In this document: positions 9,214 to 17,424 of the stretch, one piece after another
How positions within the stretch are numbered: position 1 is the stretch's first letter
Layout of the letters: every line of letters starts with the position of its first letter
DNA from: Mycolicibacter senuensis
GTDB taxonomy: Bacteria; Actinomycetota; Actinomycetes; Mycobacteriales; Mycobacteriaceae
Assembly: GCF_002101885.1 (NCBI RefSeq)
Contig: NZ_LQPS01000038.1
Coordinates: 23,450-87,449, forward strand
Direction of reading: 5' to 3'
DNA: 64,000 nt
Program-made: the position numbers and the translations under genes
Notes under the pieces: generated by a model
What the model saw: only the letters and a program-made list of their open reading frames with translations
The model's database searches: none
Told to the model about the DNA's origin: nothing

Positions 9214-9807
9214 GTGGACATCACCGCCGCCCTGGCCGCCGATCTCGCGGCCCTGACCGAAATCCTCGACGACCCTGGCCTCGACCTCACCGGCACACTT
9301 CGCCAGTTGGTGGACAACAGCAAGCTGGCGGTGGGGTCCTATCTGGGCCTGACGGTGATGACCACCGTATTGGGCCGTCAATCCAGTTTCACCGTGCTCG
9401 AATCGGGCACCGAGATCGGCGACATCGTCACCTCGCTGTGGCTGCCGATACCTCCGGCGATGTCCGACGACGGTGCGGCGCCGTTCGCGTCCTTGATTCT
9501 CTACGCCGGCAACCCCGGCGCCTTCGTCGACCTGGCCGCCGACCTGTCCTGGCTGACCGGCCGCACCCTGACCGAGTTCGTCCTGGATCAGCACCGCACC
9601 CCGCCCCGGGCCGGGGGAGCGCCCGGCGGGATCGCGGCGGCCTCGCTGATCGATCAGGCGATTGGAGTGTTGATCGCCGGCGGCTACACCGTCGAACGTG
9701 CCCACCGCGAGATCGATGCCCGGGCCGAGCGTCTCAGCGTGAGCCGCGGCGACATCGCGAACGACATCCTCAGCGAGCTCAACGGGCCGGTCTCCGAAGA
9801 CAATTGA
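9214..9807 (+). CDS. GAF-like protein with a degenerate ANTAR-type tail
   Basis: A 197-residue protein. The N-terminal ~130 residues have a reduced GAF-like pattern (LRQLVDNSKLAVGSYLGLTVM, FASLILYAGNPGAFVDLAADLSWL). Residues ~145-190 (AASLIDQAIGVLIAGGYTVERAHREIDARAERLSVS) align with the ANTAR 'IDQAIGIL' helix of the preceding gene, but the last helix is altered. It looks like a diverged tandem relative. The GTG start has GGGGAG upstream with a long spacer. A GGGTAT at 9082-9087 resembles a SigF/SigB -10, but no matching -35 is seen. Confidence 0.7.
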   Translation: MDITAALAADLAALTEILDDPGLDLTGTLRQLVDNSKLAVGSYLGLTVMTTVLGRQSSFTVLESGTEIGDIVTSLWLPIPPAMSDDGAAPFASLILYAGNPGAFVDLAADLSWLTGRTLTEFVLDQHRTPPRAGGAPGGIAAASLIDQAIGVLIAGGYTVERAHREIDARAERLSVSRGDIANDILSELNGPVSEDN

Positions 9808-9820
9808 CCGCTGACAGCCC

Positions 9821-12800
9821 TCAGCCCGCCGAAGAATTCTCCAGCTCGCCAGACTGATAGCCGAGTCCCGCGCGGGCAACGGTTCGGCGCTGCCGGCCGT
9901 CCGGCGTCCGGCTCAGCGTCTGCACCGCGGCCATCGAATCCGGCGTCGTCGCGTGCGGCGGCTGTGCGGTCGAGTCTTCCCGACCGGCCGGCAGCAGGCG
10001 CGGCGCCGCGGCGATCGCCAGCACCGCGGCTCCGGTCGCCCCCAGGGCCCGCGACCAGCCCAGCGGGCCCACCGGGGCACAGCCCAGCAGCTGGCTGATT
10101 CCCGGGATGCTGATCATCGCCGCGAATGTCACGAACGAACCGGCGGCGGTGAGCAACACCAGCGGTGCGTGCGAATCGACCAGCGTCTGGGCCAGTTCGG
10201 TGGTGACCAGCGTGATCAGTGCGACGGTGGCCGCGCGCTGCGGGGCGCCCGGTAGAGCAGAAAGGCGAGCCATCGCCCACGCCGCGCTGGCAGCCGCCCC
10301 GGTGATCGCGCCGCGGACGGCGACGGCGCGCATCAGCTTGCGTTCGTCGATGCCGTGCACGACGCGGCCGGCCGGCCCGGCGGGAGTGCTCACCGCCACG
10401 GAGGTGGCCGGCAGCGCGTCGGTGAGCATGTTCATCAGCAGCAGCTGGCGGTTGTTCAGCGGCGAGCTCCCGGTCAGGGCGCTGCCGACGACACCGAAGA
10501 TCACCTCGCCGACGTTGCCGCCGAGCAGCCCGGTCACCGCCAGCTGCACCCCGCGCCACAGTCGCCGGCCCTCGTCGACGGCGTCGGCCAACGCTCCGAT
10601 GCGGCCGTCGGTCAGCACGATGTCGGCGGTGGTGTGCGCCGAGTCGCTGCCGCGGGCCACCACGCCGAGACCGACGCTGGCGGCCCGGATCGCCGCCGCG
10701 TCGTTGGCCCCGTCACCGACCATGGCGCAGACCCGACCGCTGCGTTCGAGGGTCTGCACGACCTGCACTTTGTTCTCCGGCGACATCCGGGCGAAGATCA
10801 CCCGCTGCGCCACCGCGCGTTCCTGATCCTTGCGCGACAGCGCATTCCATTCCGAGCCGGTGATCACCTGTGCAGCGGTGACCGGCATTCCGAGTTCGGC
10901 GGCGATCGCGGTTGCGGTGACGGGGTGATCACCGGTGATCAGCCGGACCCCTACGCCCCGCTCGGCGAGGTCGGCGAGCAGTTGTGGCGCCTCGGCGCGC
11001 GGTGTGTCGGAGATACCGAGGAACCCGGTCAGGCTCAACCTGCTGCGGCACAGTCCGGTGATCGCGTCGGGATCGTTACGCAGCGACTGCGCCTGCGCGG
11101 CGGTCAGCCGGCGCTGCGCCACCGCGATCACCCGCAGTCCGCCGGCGGCCAACTGCGCCACCGGGTCGCCGACATCCGACCCGAGACCGCGGCAGGCGGC
11201 CAGCACCACTTCCGGGGCGCCCTTGACCACCAGCTCCCGGCCCGATACCGACGCCGAGAACGCCCGGCCGGAGCGGAACGGCAGATGTGCGTCCGGAGCC
11301 GACCATCGTTGGCCGGCAATGTCGGCGGCCGCTTCGATGACGGCCTGGTCAGTGGCATGGGCATGCAGGGCGCCCTCGGCGGTCGGCGCGGCGTTCGCCG
11401 CGCACCGCAGCACGTCGTCGTCGGTGTTCCCGGCCACCGGATGCACCCGGGTCACGCGCAGCCGGTTTTCACTCAAGGTTCCGGTCTTGTCGAAACACAC
11501 CACCTCGACGCGGCCGAGCGCCTCCACCGCCCGGGGTATGCGGACCAGCGCACCGGATCCGCTGAGGCGCTGGGACGAGGCGTGCTGGGCCAGGGTCGCC
11601 ATCAACGGCATCCCCTCGGGCACCGCCGCAACCGCCACCGCGATCGCATTGCCCAGCGCCTGGCGAAGGCCCCCACCGCGCAGCAGGCCGAGCACGCCCA
11701 CCAGCAGCCCGCCGGCGGCGCTGGCGGGGAAGGCGCGGCTCATGAGCTGACTGAGCTGGTGTTGCAGGCCGACGACGGGCAGCTGTCCGGCGGCCAGTTC
11801 CGCGGCGCGGCGCGCCTGGGTGTCGGCGCCGACCGCGGTGACCAGGGCGACCGCGGTGCCCGCGACGACCGTCGTGCCGGCGTAGAGCATGCAGCGCCGA
11901 TCCGCGAGTTCGGCGCCCGGTGTCGCCGCGGTCTGCTTGTCCACCGTCAACGACTCACCGGTCAGACTGGATTCGTCGACTTCGAGGTCGGTGGTCTCGA
12001 TCAGGCGGGCGTCGGCGGGCACGACCTCATTGCTGCGGACCTCGATCAGGGCGCCGGGCAGCAGCCGAGCCGCATCGATCTCGCCGTAGCCGCCGTCCTC
12101 GAGGATCCGGGCGGGCGGGGCTTGTTGCGCCAGCAGGCGATTCAGCCGGTTCTCGGCCTGCAGCTGCTGCGCGGCCGCCAGCATGCAATTGCCGATCAAC
12201 ACCGTGCTGACCAGCATCGCGTCTACCGGTGAGCCGAGCATCGCGGTGGCCGCCGACGACAGCGCCAGCACCGGCATCAACGGATCGGACAGCTCGGCGC
12301 GCACCGCCTTGACGAACTGCCACGCCATGGCGGGCGGCTGCTCGGCGAGTTCGGTTGCGGCCCGGGCCAGGTCGGGCGGCGGCAGGATGGCGCGAACCTC
12401 GTCGATGGACATCGCGTGCCATTCATAGGCCGGTGCGGGTCGCGGCGCTGCTGTCCGGGCCACCCCGCGGGCCAGCAGGTATCCCGAAACCAGCCCGGCC
12501 GCCGCCCCGGCGGTGACCGGCCCGGGACCCCTGCCCCGGCCGGCTCGCACCCCCGGAACCATGAGCACCGCACCGAGTGCGGTCGCGCCAGTGGACAACG
12601 AAATGCCCCGTTCGGTGGCCGCCCGCGCCGCCGGTAGCGCATGCAGCACCCGCCAGGCGCCGGTCAGATCCGCCAGCAGCAGGTCGGCGGCGAACGGCGG
12701 TGCGGTGGAGGCGGAATCAGGCATGACTCCGAGGCCGACATCGGCGCTGGCCAATGCCTGCGCGGCGGTCGACGATAACACCGCGACGGTGCGCCCGTCC

Positions 12801-14197
12801 TGCTGCAGACGGGCCAACGCGGCCGCGAGAGCCTCGTCGAAGGCCCCGCCGCGGTCCGGTGCCAGATCGTCGAACACCGGTCGCAGCTCGCCCAGCTCGG
12901 CCACGTCGAGGGTGATCAACTGTGCTCCGGAGGCCCGCGCCTCGGCCAGCAGCGCCGTCGTCAGCGGGTGACGTGTGCCGCCGGCGAAGAGCACCCGGGG
13001 ATCGATGAGCACCGCGTCGACCCGGTCGAGTCGGCGCAGCCCCTCCGGGCGCAACGGCAGTGCCGCATGCTGCTCGACCAACGCTCGGCTCAGGGTCGCC
13101 GCGAACGCCTCGGTGGTGGTGCGCAGCGCTTTCGGCCCCGTCACCACCGCTGCGGTCGCGGCCACCGTGAGGCTGCGACTGAAGACACCCGCCACACCGG
13201 CGCCGATCAACTGTACGAACGCCATCCGGTTGCCGTAGCGATCGGCGGCACCCTCCGGCAGGGGCACCGGGCGGGCGGGCAGCTGGACCTCCGCCTGCTC
13301 GGCGTGCCGGGCCAGGTGCGGCTCGTGGCGGCCCCAGGCCTGCGCTCCGGCCTGGTTCTCGGCGGCTTTGATGCCCTGCAACGCCAGATCCACCGCCAGC
13401 GCGGCCGGCGACAGCGTGGCGATGCGCGAACCAGTCGAGATCAGCGACAGCACGGTGTGGGCCGGGCCGGTACCGATCCGGTCGACCAGTTGGCGGCGCA
13501 GCCACGGCTGGTAGTTCACCAGGGCCGCTGCGGCGTCGACGGCGACGGGAGCCTGCGGTAACCGCAGCGCCCATCCGGCGAGCGCGATGGCCAGCCCGGC
13601 GGCGTTGACCCCGACCATCACTCCCCGGGCGGCCAGCAGCAAACCGTCGCCGGGTAGGACGGCAGGCGGCGGGGCGACCGGGGTGTCGGCGTTACCGCCA
13701 GAACTGTCGTCCCGGCGGTAACGCCGCTCGGTGTCTGCGACCACGCGGCACAGGTCATTCAGCGAGGCCCGGTCGCCGTCGGCGGAGAGTTCCACCACGA
13801 CCCGCGACAGCGGGAGGTTCAGTCTCGCCGACAGCACACCCGGCTGGGCGCCCAGCGCGTCGAGAACGTGGCGCGCGAGTTCTCCGGCACCGGACAGTCC
13901 CCGCACCTCGATCCAGGCGCGGTCCTCGCCGCTCCAACAGCGTCGGGTCAGCGATGCCGTCTCGCCGGACCGCAGCCGGCCGGCTTCGCGAACCGGCACC
14001 GAGGCGACCTGCAGGCCCGCCGACGCGATGACGCCGACCGCCTCGGTGGCGGCCGAGGCGCCGCGGACCGTCGCGTCGACGAGTGTGGTGGTCGCCTGGA
14101 TCCCCAAGGCGACCGGGCGTAGCAACAAGGATGTCCGGATCAAGTCGACAACAACCAATCGTGTGATCTGACGGTGGGCTCCCAGCGGCCCGGGCAC
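9821..14197 (-). CDS. very large P-type ATPase, CtpH/CtpI type
   Basis: A 1458-residue P-type ATPase, close in size and layout to mycobacterial CtpH/CtpI (about 1540-1630 residues). The first ~600 residues are a duplicated, poorly conserved N-terminal region. The catalytic core then follows: DESSLTGES (actuator), VPEGMPL in the fourth core helix, FDKTGTLSEN (phosphorylated Asp about 903), MVGDGANDAAA, and a C-terminal helix bundle. There is no CPx metal motif in the membrane, so the ion is uncertain. It diverges from a SmtB/ArsR sensor gene, which suggests metal control. The annotated GTG start lacks a clear ribosome site and may be a few codons off. Confidence 0.88.
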   Translation of the reverse strand: MPGPLGAHRQITRLVVVDLIRTSLLLRPVALGIQATTTLVDATVRGASAATEAVGVIASAGLQVASVPVREAGRLRSGETASLTRRCWSGEDRAWIEVRGLSGAGELARHVLDALGAQPGVLSARLNLPLSRVVVELSADGDRASLNDLCRVVADTERRYRRDDSSGGNADTPVAPPPAVLPGDGLLLAARGVMVGVNAAGLAIALAGWALRLPQAPVAVDAAAALVNYQPWLRRQLVDRIGTGPAHTVLSLISTGSRIATLSPAALAVDLALQGIKAAENQAGAQAWGRHEPHLARHAEQAEVQLPARPVPLPEGAADRYGNRMAFVQLIGAGVAGVFSRSLTVAATAAVVTGPKALRTTTEAFAATLSRALVEQHAALPLRPEGLRRLDRVDAVLIDPRVLFAGGTRHPLTTALLAEARASGAQLITLDVAELGELRPVFDDLAPDRGGAFDEALAAALARLQQDGRTVAVLSSTAAQALASADVGLGVMPDSASTAPPFAADLLLADLTGAWRVLHALPAARAATERGISLSTGATALGAVLMVPGVRAGRGRGPGPVTAGAAAGLVSGYLLARGVARTAAPRPAPAYEWHAMSIDEVRAILPPPDLARAATELAEQPPAMAWQFVKAVRAELSDPLMPVLALSSAATAMLGSPVDAMLVSTVLIGNCMLAAAQQLQAENRLNRLLAQQAPPARILEDGGYGEIDAARLLPGALIEVRSNEVVPADARLIETTDLEVDESSLTGESLTVDKQTAATPGAELADRRCMLYAGTTVVAGTAVALVTAVGADTQARRAAELAAGQLPVVGLQHQLSQLMSRAFPASAAGGLLVGVLGLLRGGGLRQALGNAIAVAVAAVPEGMPLMATLAQHASSQRLSGSGALVRIPRAVEALGRVEVVCFDKTGTLSENRLRVTRVHPVAGNTDDDVLRCAANAAPTAEGALHAHATDQAVIEAAADIAGQRWSAPDAHLPFRSGRAFSASVSGRELVVKGAPEVVLAACRGLGSDVGDPVAQLAAGGLRVIAVAQRRLTAAQAQSLRNDPDAITGLCRSRLSLTGFLGISDTPRAEAPQLLADLAERGVGVRLITGDHPVTATAIAAELGMPVTAAQVITGSEWNALSRKDQERAVAQRVIFARMSPENKVQVVQTLERSGRVCAMVGDGANDAAAIRAASVGLGVVARGSDSAHTTADIVLTDGRIGALADAVDEGRRLWRGVQLAVTGLLGGNVGEVIFGVVGSALTGSSPLNNRQLLLMNMLTDALPATSVAVSTPAGPAGRVVHGIDERKLMRAVAVRGAITGAAASAAWAMARLSALPGAPQRAATVALITLVTTELAQTLVDSHAPLVLLTAAGSFVTFAAMISIPGISQLLGCAPVGPLGWSRALGATGAAVLAIAAAPRLLPAGREDSTAQPPHATTPDSMAAVQTLSRTPDGRQRRTVARAGLGYQSGELENSSAG

Positions 14198-14245
14198 GCA
14201 ACCCGCGGCAGCAACCGCCCAATTCTGTCGACACTTTGATGGTTA

Positions 14246-14257
14246 CGCAACTATGCG
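14246..14257. promoter_or_regulatory. possible ArsR operator, inverted repeat CGCA-N4-TGCG
   Basis: A short inverted repeat in the divergent spacer between the giant P-ATPase and the ArsR gene, in an AT-richer local context. ArsR/SmtB repressors usually bind imperfect palindromes over their own promoter. The arms are only 4 bp, so this is suggestive at best. Confidence 0.3.
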
Positions 14258-14344
14258 AATGTGTCGTTTACCGAAGCCTGCCATGGGTGTTGGGCCAAAA
14301 TGAATGCCGCCATGGCAAAACATGAAGAACGGCGACCCGAAAAC

Positions 14345-14701
14345 ATGACTTCCCCCAGCCGATCCCAAGAGCCGACCCGGCCGCAGCTCGCCTCGGCGGC
14401 CAGTACGTTCGCGTTGCTCAGCAGCCCGGCGCGGCTACACGTGCTCTGGCTGGCAGCGCAGGGCGCCTATGACGTCACAACCTTGGCGGGCCGGGCCGGC
14501 ATCAACGTCGCCACCATGAGCCAGCATCTGACCAAGCTGCGACTGGCCGGATTGATTCGCGCCCGCCGCGAAGGACGCCACCACATCTACACCGTGGACG
14601 ACCCGCACATCCTGACGCTGCTCCAGCAGATCTTCGCCCACATCGCACCGGATGGCACCCTCGCGCCGGACCCGCCGCCAGGACCACGCGACGATCCGTG
14701 A
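14345..14701 (+). CDS. ArsR/SmtB-family metal-sensing repressor
   Basis: A 118-residue winged-helix regulator: LASAASTFALLSSPARLHVLWLAAQGAYDV, recognition helix NVATMSQHLTKLRLAGLI and wing ARREGRHHIYTV. In the last helix D86, H88 and H99 form the D-x-H-x10-H pattern of the alpha-5 metal site of SmtB/NmtR-type Ni/Co/Zn sensors. The fourth ligand (H or E three residues later) is a Pro here. It likely represses itself and the divergent P-ATPase until metal binds. The start is uncertain: ATG 14345 gives the usual family length, while the frame is open back to GTG 14261. Confidence 0.82.
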   Translation: MTSPSRSQEPTRPQLASAASTFALLSSPARLHVLWLAAQGAYDVTTLAGRAGINVATMSQHLTKLRLAGLIRARREGRHHIYTVDDPHILTLLQQIFAHIAPDGTLAPDPPPGPRDDP

Positions 14702-14801
14702 CCCAGGCCACATGCGAGGCACAACGTGTTACCTGCCACGGACAAAAGTCCCTAATTACGGTGACCGGCAACACTTTTCAATTTTTTACATATGGCCGCT
14801 G

Positions 14802-14820
14802 TATAACGTCTGGGCCCATG
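14802..14820 (+). promoter_or_regulatory. -10 element TATAAC 10 nt before an ATG (leaderless-type start)
   Basis: TATAAC at 14802-14807 sits in an unusually AT-rich patch (about 14750-14807) and is followed after 10 nt by ATG 14818. This spacing places transcription start within a few bases of the start codon, the usual mycobacterial leaderless layout. No clear -35 was found. Confidence 0.5.
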
Positions 14821-14916
14821 AGAGACCCTGTGCTGCTACTACCCGTCGTCGCGGGAATCCTCGGAACGCTCGTCTTCGCCTTCCTGGTCTTGGAGGTGGT
14901 GTTTCACATCGGCTGA
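14818..14916 (+). CDS. 32-residue single-helix membrane protein (hypothetical)
   Basis: A small open frame, MRDPVLLLPVVAGILGTL... ending FHIG: a short charged head and one long hydrophobic helix, resembling in form the small membrane subunits associated with transporters (for example KdpF-like peptides), although no family match can be claimed. Support comes from the -10 element and AT-rich promoter patch immediately upstream, and from the position beside the ArsR/P-ATPase pair. It could be a regulator of the pump. No ribosome site is present, consistent with a leaderless mRNA. Confidence 0.45.
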   Translation: MRDPVLLLPVVAGILGTLVFAFLVLEVVFHIG

Positions 14917-14952
14917 GCCCCGCGGCCACCGGTCGCGCCCAGACCGGCACCA

Positions 14953-15336
14953 CTAACCGGCGCGCCACACCCGCAACGCGGCGGCGATCATCGGGATCTG
15001 CAGCGGCAGCCGCGCGATCATCGCAGCCTTCAGCCAGGGCTTGTCCCCGAACAGCCGCACACAGTTGACGTTCGCCGGGAAAACCGCGACGAACAGGGCG
15101 GCCGCGGCAAGTCCGGCCCCGCGGCGGGTACGCGGCGACAACAGCAGCGCCCCGATCACCGCCTCACCCAGCCCAGAGGCATGGGTGTAGACACGCGGGT
15201 TGCCCGGCAGTTCAGCGGGAATGATCGCATCGAACGGCTTCGGCCAGACGAAATGAGCCATACCCATGCCGAGCAGCATCCCGGCGAGTCCGCGGGCAAC
15301 AGTCCCGACACCCGGTCCTGATGATGAGGCGGTCAC
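14953..15336 (-). CDS. DoxX-like small membrane protein
   Basis: A 127-residue protein with about four membrane helices: RGLAGMLLGMGMAHFVWPKPFDAIIP, GLGEAVIGALLL, GLAAAALFVAVFPANVNCV and AMIARLPLQIPMIAAALRVW. The first-helix pattern followed by P..FD.IIP is typical of the DoxX-related proteins frequent in actinobacteria. Function unknown. It ends 37 bp from the small membrane protein gene (convergent) and starts 17 bp downstream of the double TetR gene on the same strand, so it may be co-transcribed with that regulator. Confidence 0.75.
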   Translation of the reverse strand: MTASSSGPGVGTVARGLAGMLLGMGMAHFVWPKPFDAIIPAELPGNPRVYTHASGLGEAVIGALLLSPRTRRGAGLAAAALFVAVFPANVNCVRLFGDKPWLKAAMIARLPLQIPMIAAALRVWRAG

Positions 15337-15353
15337 GGTGCGATCGTAGCGAG

Positions 15354-16568
15354 TCAGCTCGGCTCAGCGCCGAAAAGCACGGCCTCCATCAGGGTATGGA
15401 CCCGGGCCCGTTGCTCATCGGTGTCGTCGAAGTTGACCAGGCGGCCGATATCGACGACGAGGGCGAGCGCCGCATGGACCCGAAACACCGCTTCGGTCTC
15501 TGCTGACCCGACCTGCCCGAGCAGGTGGGCCCACTCGTTGACGTTCTGCCGTTGCAGCGCCCGAAGATGGGTCTGGTCGCGCTCGGGCAGGTTGGCGAAC
15601 TCGGCGAAGTAGATGTTGATCAGGTCGGGTGCGGCGAACGACAGCGCGGTGTAACGCTCGGCGATGCGGGTGGCCGCCTCGCGCGGATCGCTCGACTCGG
15701 CCAGCGCATCGGTGATGGCCAGCAGCACCCGGTCACTGGCACGCTGTAACGCGGCGACCAGCAGTGCGGCCTTGCTCGGGTAGTAGCGGTAGGCGCTGGA
15801 ACCCTGCAAGCCGGCCGCGGTGCCGATCTCCTCGATGCTGGCCTCGTAGAAGCCGCGCTGCCCGAACACCCGAATAGCTTCGGTGAGCAGTCGTTCGCGT
15901 TTGGACATGCTCGGCAGTCCCCGCTCGGATCGCCGCGGCACGGGACCGGCCGGCGCAGCGGGCAAGTCTGTGCTGGTCAGCACCGACCAGCACAGCTCAG
16001 CCAGCAAAGACTGCAGCGGCGCGGCGGCCAGGCGGGTCCGGTGCGCCGAGATGCTGCCGATGACGCTCAACGCCGCGGCGGCCAGCGTCACGGTGTCGAC
16101 GGCGGTGAGCCCCGGACGCAGCGCGGCCAACGGTTCGGCCAGCGCGGCGTTCAGCGCGTCGTAGCTGACCCGGATGCGCCCGCGATCCGCCGCTTGCAGG
16201 TAGCGCCGTTCCCACCGGTAGAACGCGCCCTCGCGCCGCATCCCGATAGTGGCCTCGATCAGCGCGTCGATGATCGCGCGCAACCGGTCCTGCGGCGGCT
16301 TGTCCGGCTCGTCGGCTCGCTGCGCCGCGGTCACCAGCGCCTGCGCGGTGTACTCGGCGGTCGCGACGAGCAGCGCGTACTTGTTGGTGAAATGCCGGTA
16401 CAGCGCCGGTCCGGAGATGCCGACCTCGGCGGCGATCTCGTCGACGCCGACCGCGTGATAGCCGCGGTCACTGAAGGCGCGCGCCGCGGCCCGAACGATC
16501 TGCACCTTGCGGTCCTTGGGGCGGCGCCGCACCGCGGTGGTGGCCGCGGATCCCCCGCCGGTGGTCAC
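15354..16568 (-). CDS. double-headed TetR regulator (two complete TetR domains in one chain)
   Basis: A 404-residue protein with two consecutive TetR repressors. Helix-turn-helix 1 is at residues ~22-68 (VQIVRAAARAFSDRGYHAVGVDEIAAEVG, ALYRHFTNKYALL). A ligand-type helical domain follows to ~200, then a Pro-rich linker. Helix-turn-helix 2 is at ~224-270 (RERLLTEAIRVFGQRGFYEASIEEIG, SAYRYYPSKAALL) with a second helical domain. Ordinary TetR proteins are ~200 residues and dimerise, so one chain here could act as a built-in dimer. It faces the beta-oxidation operon at 16651, whose -10 region carries an inverted repeat, and is the likely repressor of that operon. Confidence 0.88.
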   Translation of the reverse strand: MTTGGGSAATTAVRRRPKDRKVQIVRAAARAFSDRGYHAVGVDEIAAEVGISGPALYRHFTNKYALLVATAEYTAQALVTAAQRADEPDKPPQDRLRAIIDALIEATIGMRREGAFYRWERRYLQAADRGRIRVSYDALNAALAEPLAALRPGLTAVDTVTLAAAALSVIGSISAHRTRLAAAPLQSLLAELCWSVLTSTDLPAAPAGPVPRRSERGLPSMSKRERLLTEAIRVFGQRGFYEASIEEIGTAAGLQGSSAYRYYPSKAALLVAALQRASDRVLLAITDALAESSDPREAATRIAERYTALSFAAPDLINIYFAEFANLPERDQTHLRALQRQNVNEWAHLLGQVGSAETEAVFRVHAALALVVDIGRLVNFDDTDEQRARVHTLMEAVLFGAEPS

Positions 16569-16584
16569 TGATCGCCCCCTCGTG

Positions 16585-16613
16585 TTGACAGTCCCGTACG
16601 ATCCCCATAAGTT
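16585..16613 (+). promoter_or_regulatory. sigma-A-type promoter of the crotonase/ligase/ACAD operon
   Basis: TTGACA at 16585-16590 (perfect -35), a 17-bp spacer, and TAAGTT at 16608-16613 (TANNNT -10). Transcription would begin near 16620, about 30 nt before the GTG at 16651. It is the strongest consensus promoter seen in the window. Confidence 0.75.
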
Positions 16614-16625
16614 AACCCCAATTTA
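16608..16625. promoter_or_regulatory. candidate TetR operator over the -10 and start site
   Basis: TAAGTT-N6-AATTTA: six-base arms that match at five of six positions as an inverted repeat. It covers the -10 hexamer and the predicted start site of the operon, the position where TetR repressors block RNA polymerase. The double TetR gene lies immediately on the other side. Confidence 0.5.
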
Positions 16626-16650
16626 CATTTTCGTCCACAGAGGAAGTGAC

Positions 16651-17424
16651 GTGTTGCAGGCCCCGAAACTCACCGCCACCCGCGACGGCCGGATACTGCG
16701 CGTGACGCTCACCAACCCCGAGCGGCTCAACGCGATCGACTACGCGACGATGGCCGCCCTCGGCGACGTGTTCGCCGGAGCGGCCGCGGACCCCGAGGTG
16801 CGGGTCATCGTCATCACCGGTGAAGGCAAGGCGTTCTGCACCGGCGCCGACCTGTCGGCCACGGCCGGTGGAGTCACGCCCGACGAGGTGATGGATTGCG
16901 CCGGCCGCCTGGTCACCTCGATCGCCGAAACCCCGGTGCCGGTGATCGCGCGGATCAACGGACCTACCGCCGGCGTCGGAGTGGGTATCGCCCTGGCCGC
17001 CGACCTGATCTACGCCACCGAGCGCGCCTATTTCCTGCTGTCGTTCACCAACATCGGTCTGATGCCCGACGGCGGCACCACCGCCCTGGTCGCCGCCGCC
17101 GCCGGACGGGCGCTGGCCAACGAGATGGCCCTGCTCGGCGGGCGACTGCCCGCGACCGCTGCCAGGGATGCCGGGCTGATCAACGCGGTGCTGCCCGACG
17201 CGGAACTGGACGCGCGGGTCCAGGAGGCCGCCGAGAAGCTGGCCCACGGACCGCGTCGCGCGCTGGAATTGACCAAGCAAGCACTCAACGCCACCAACCT
17301 CGCATCCCTCGAGGCCGCGCTGGCCCGCGAGAAGGCCGGTCAGGTGGAGCTGCTGGGCTCACCGGACTTCCTCGAAGGCGCCACCGCGATGCTGCAGAAA
17401 AGAAAGGCGGTGTTCGCCGAATGA
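16651..17424 (+). CDS. crotonase-fold enoyl-CoA hydratase/isomerase
   Basis: A 257-residue crotonase. The oxyanion-hole parts are present (GKAFCTGADLS; NGPTAGVGVGIALAADL). The two Glu residues used by true enoyl-CoA hydratases are absent: the first position is Gly (GVGVG) and the second Phe (LSFTNIG). An Asp occurs in LMPDGGTT, as in PaaG-type isomerases, so a double-bond or epoxide isomerase role is more likely than hydration. The GTG at 16651 has AGAGGAA 6-7 nt upstream. The stop overlaps the ligase start (ATGA); first gene of a four-gene unit. Confidence 0.85.
   Translation: MLQAPKLTATRDGRILRVTLTNPERLNAIDYATMAALGDVFAGAAADPEVRVIVITGEGKAFCTGADLSATAGGVTPDEVMDCAGRLVTSIAETPVPVIARINGPTAGVGVGIALAADLIYATERAYFLLSFTNIGLMPDGGTTALVAAAAGRALANEMALLGGRLPATAARDAGLINAVLPDAELDARVQEAAEKLAHGPRRALELTKQALNATNLASLEAALAREKAGQVELLGSPDFLEGATAMLQKRKAVFAE

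Noticed and set aside
10355..12232. Long (625-codon) rightward frame inside the P-ATPase gene
   Set aside because: Antisense shadow of a high-GC gene: His/Arg/Gly/Gln-rich composition, no family motif, and the opposite strand encodes a complete ATPase core.
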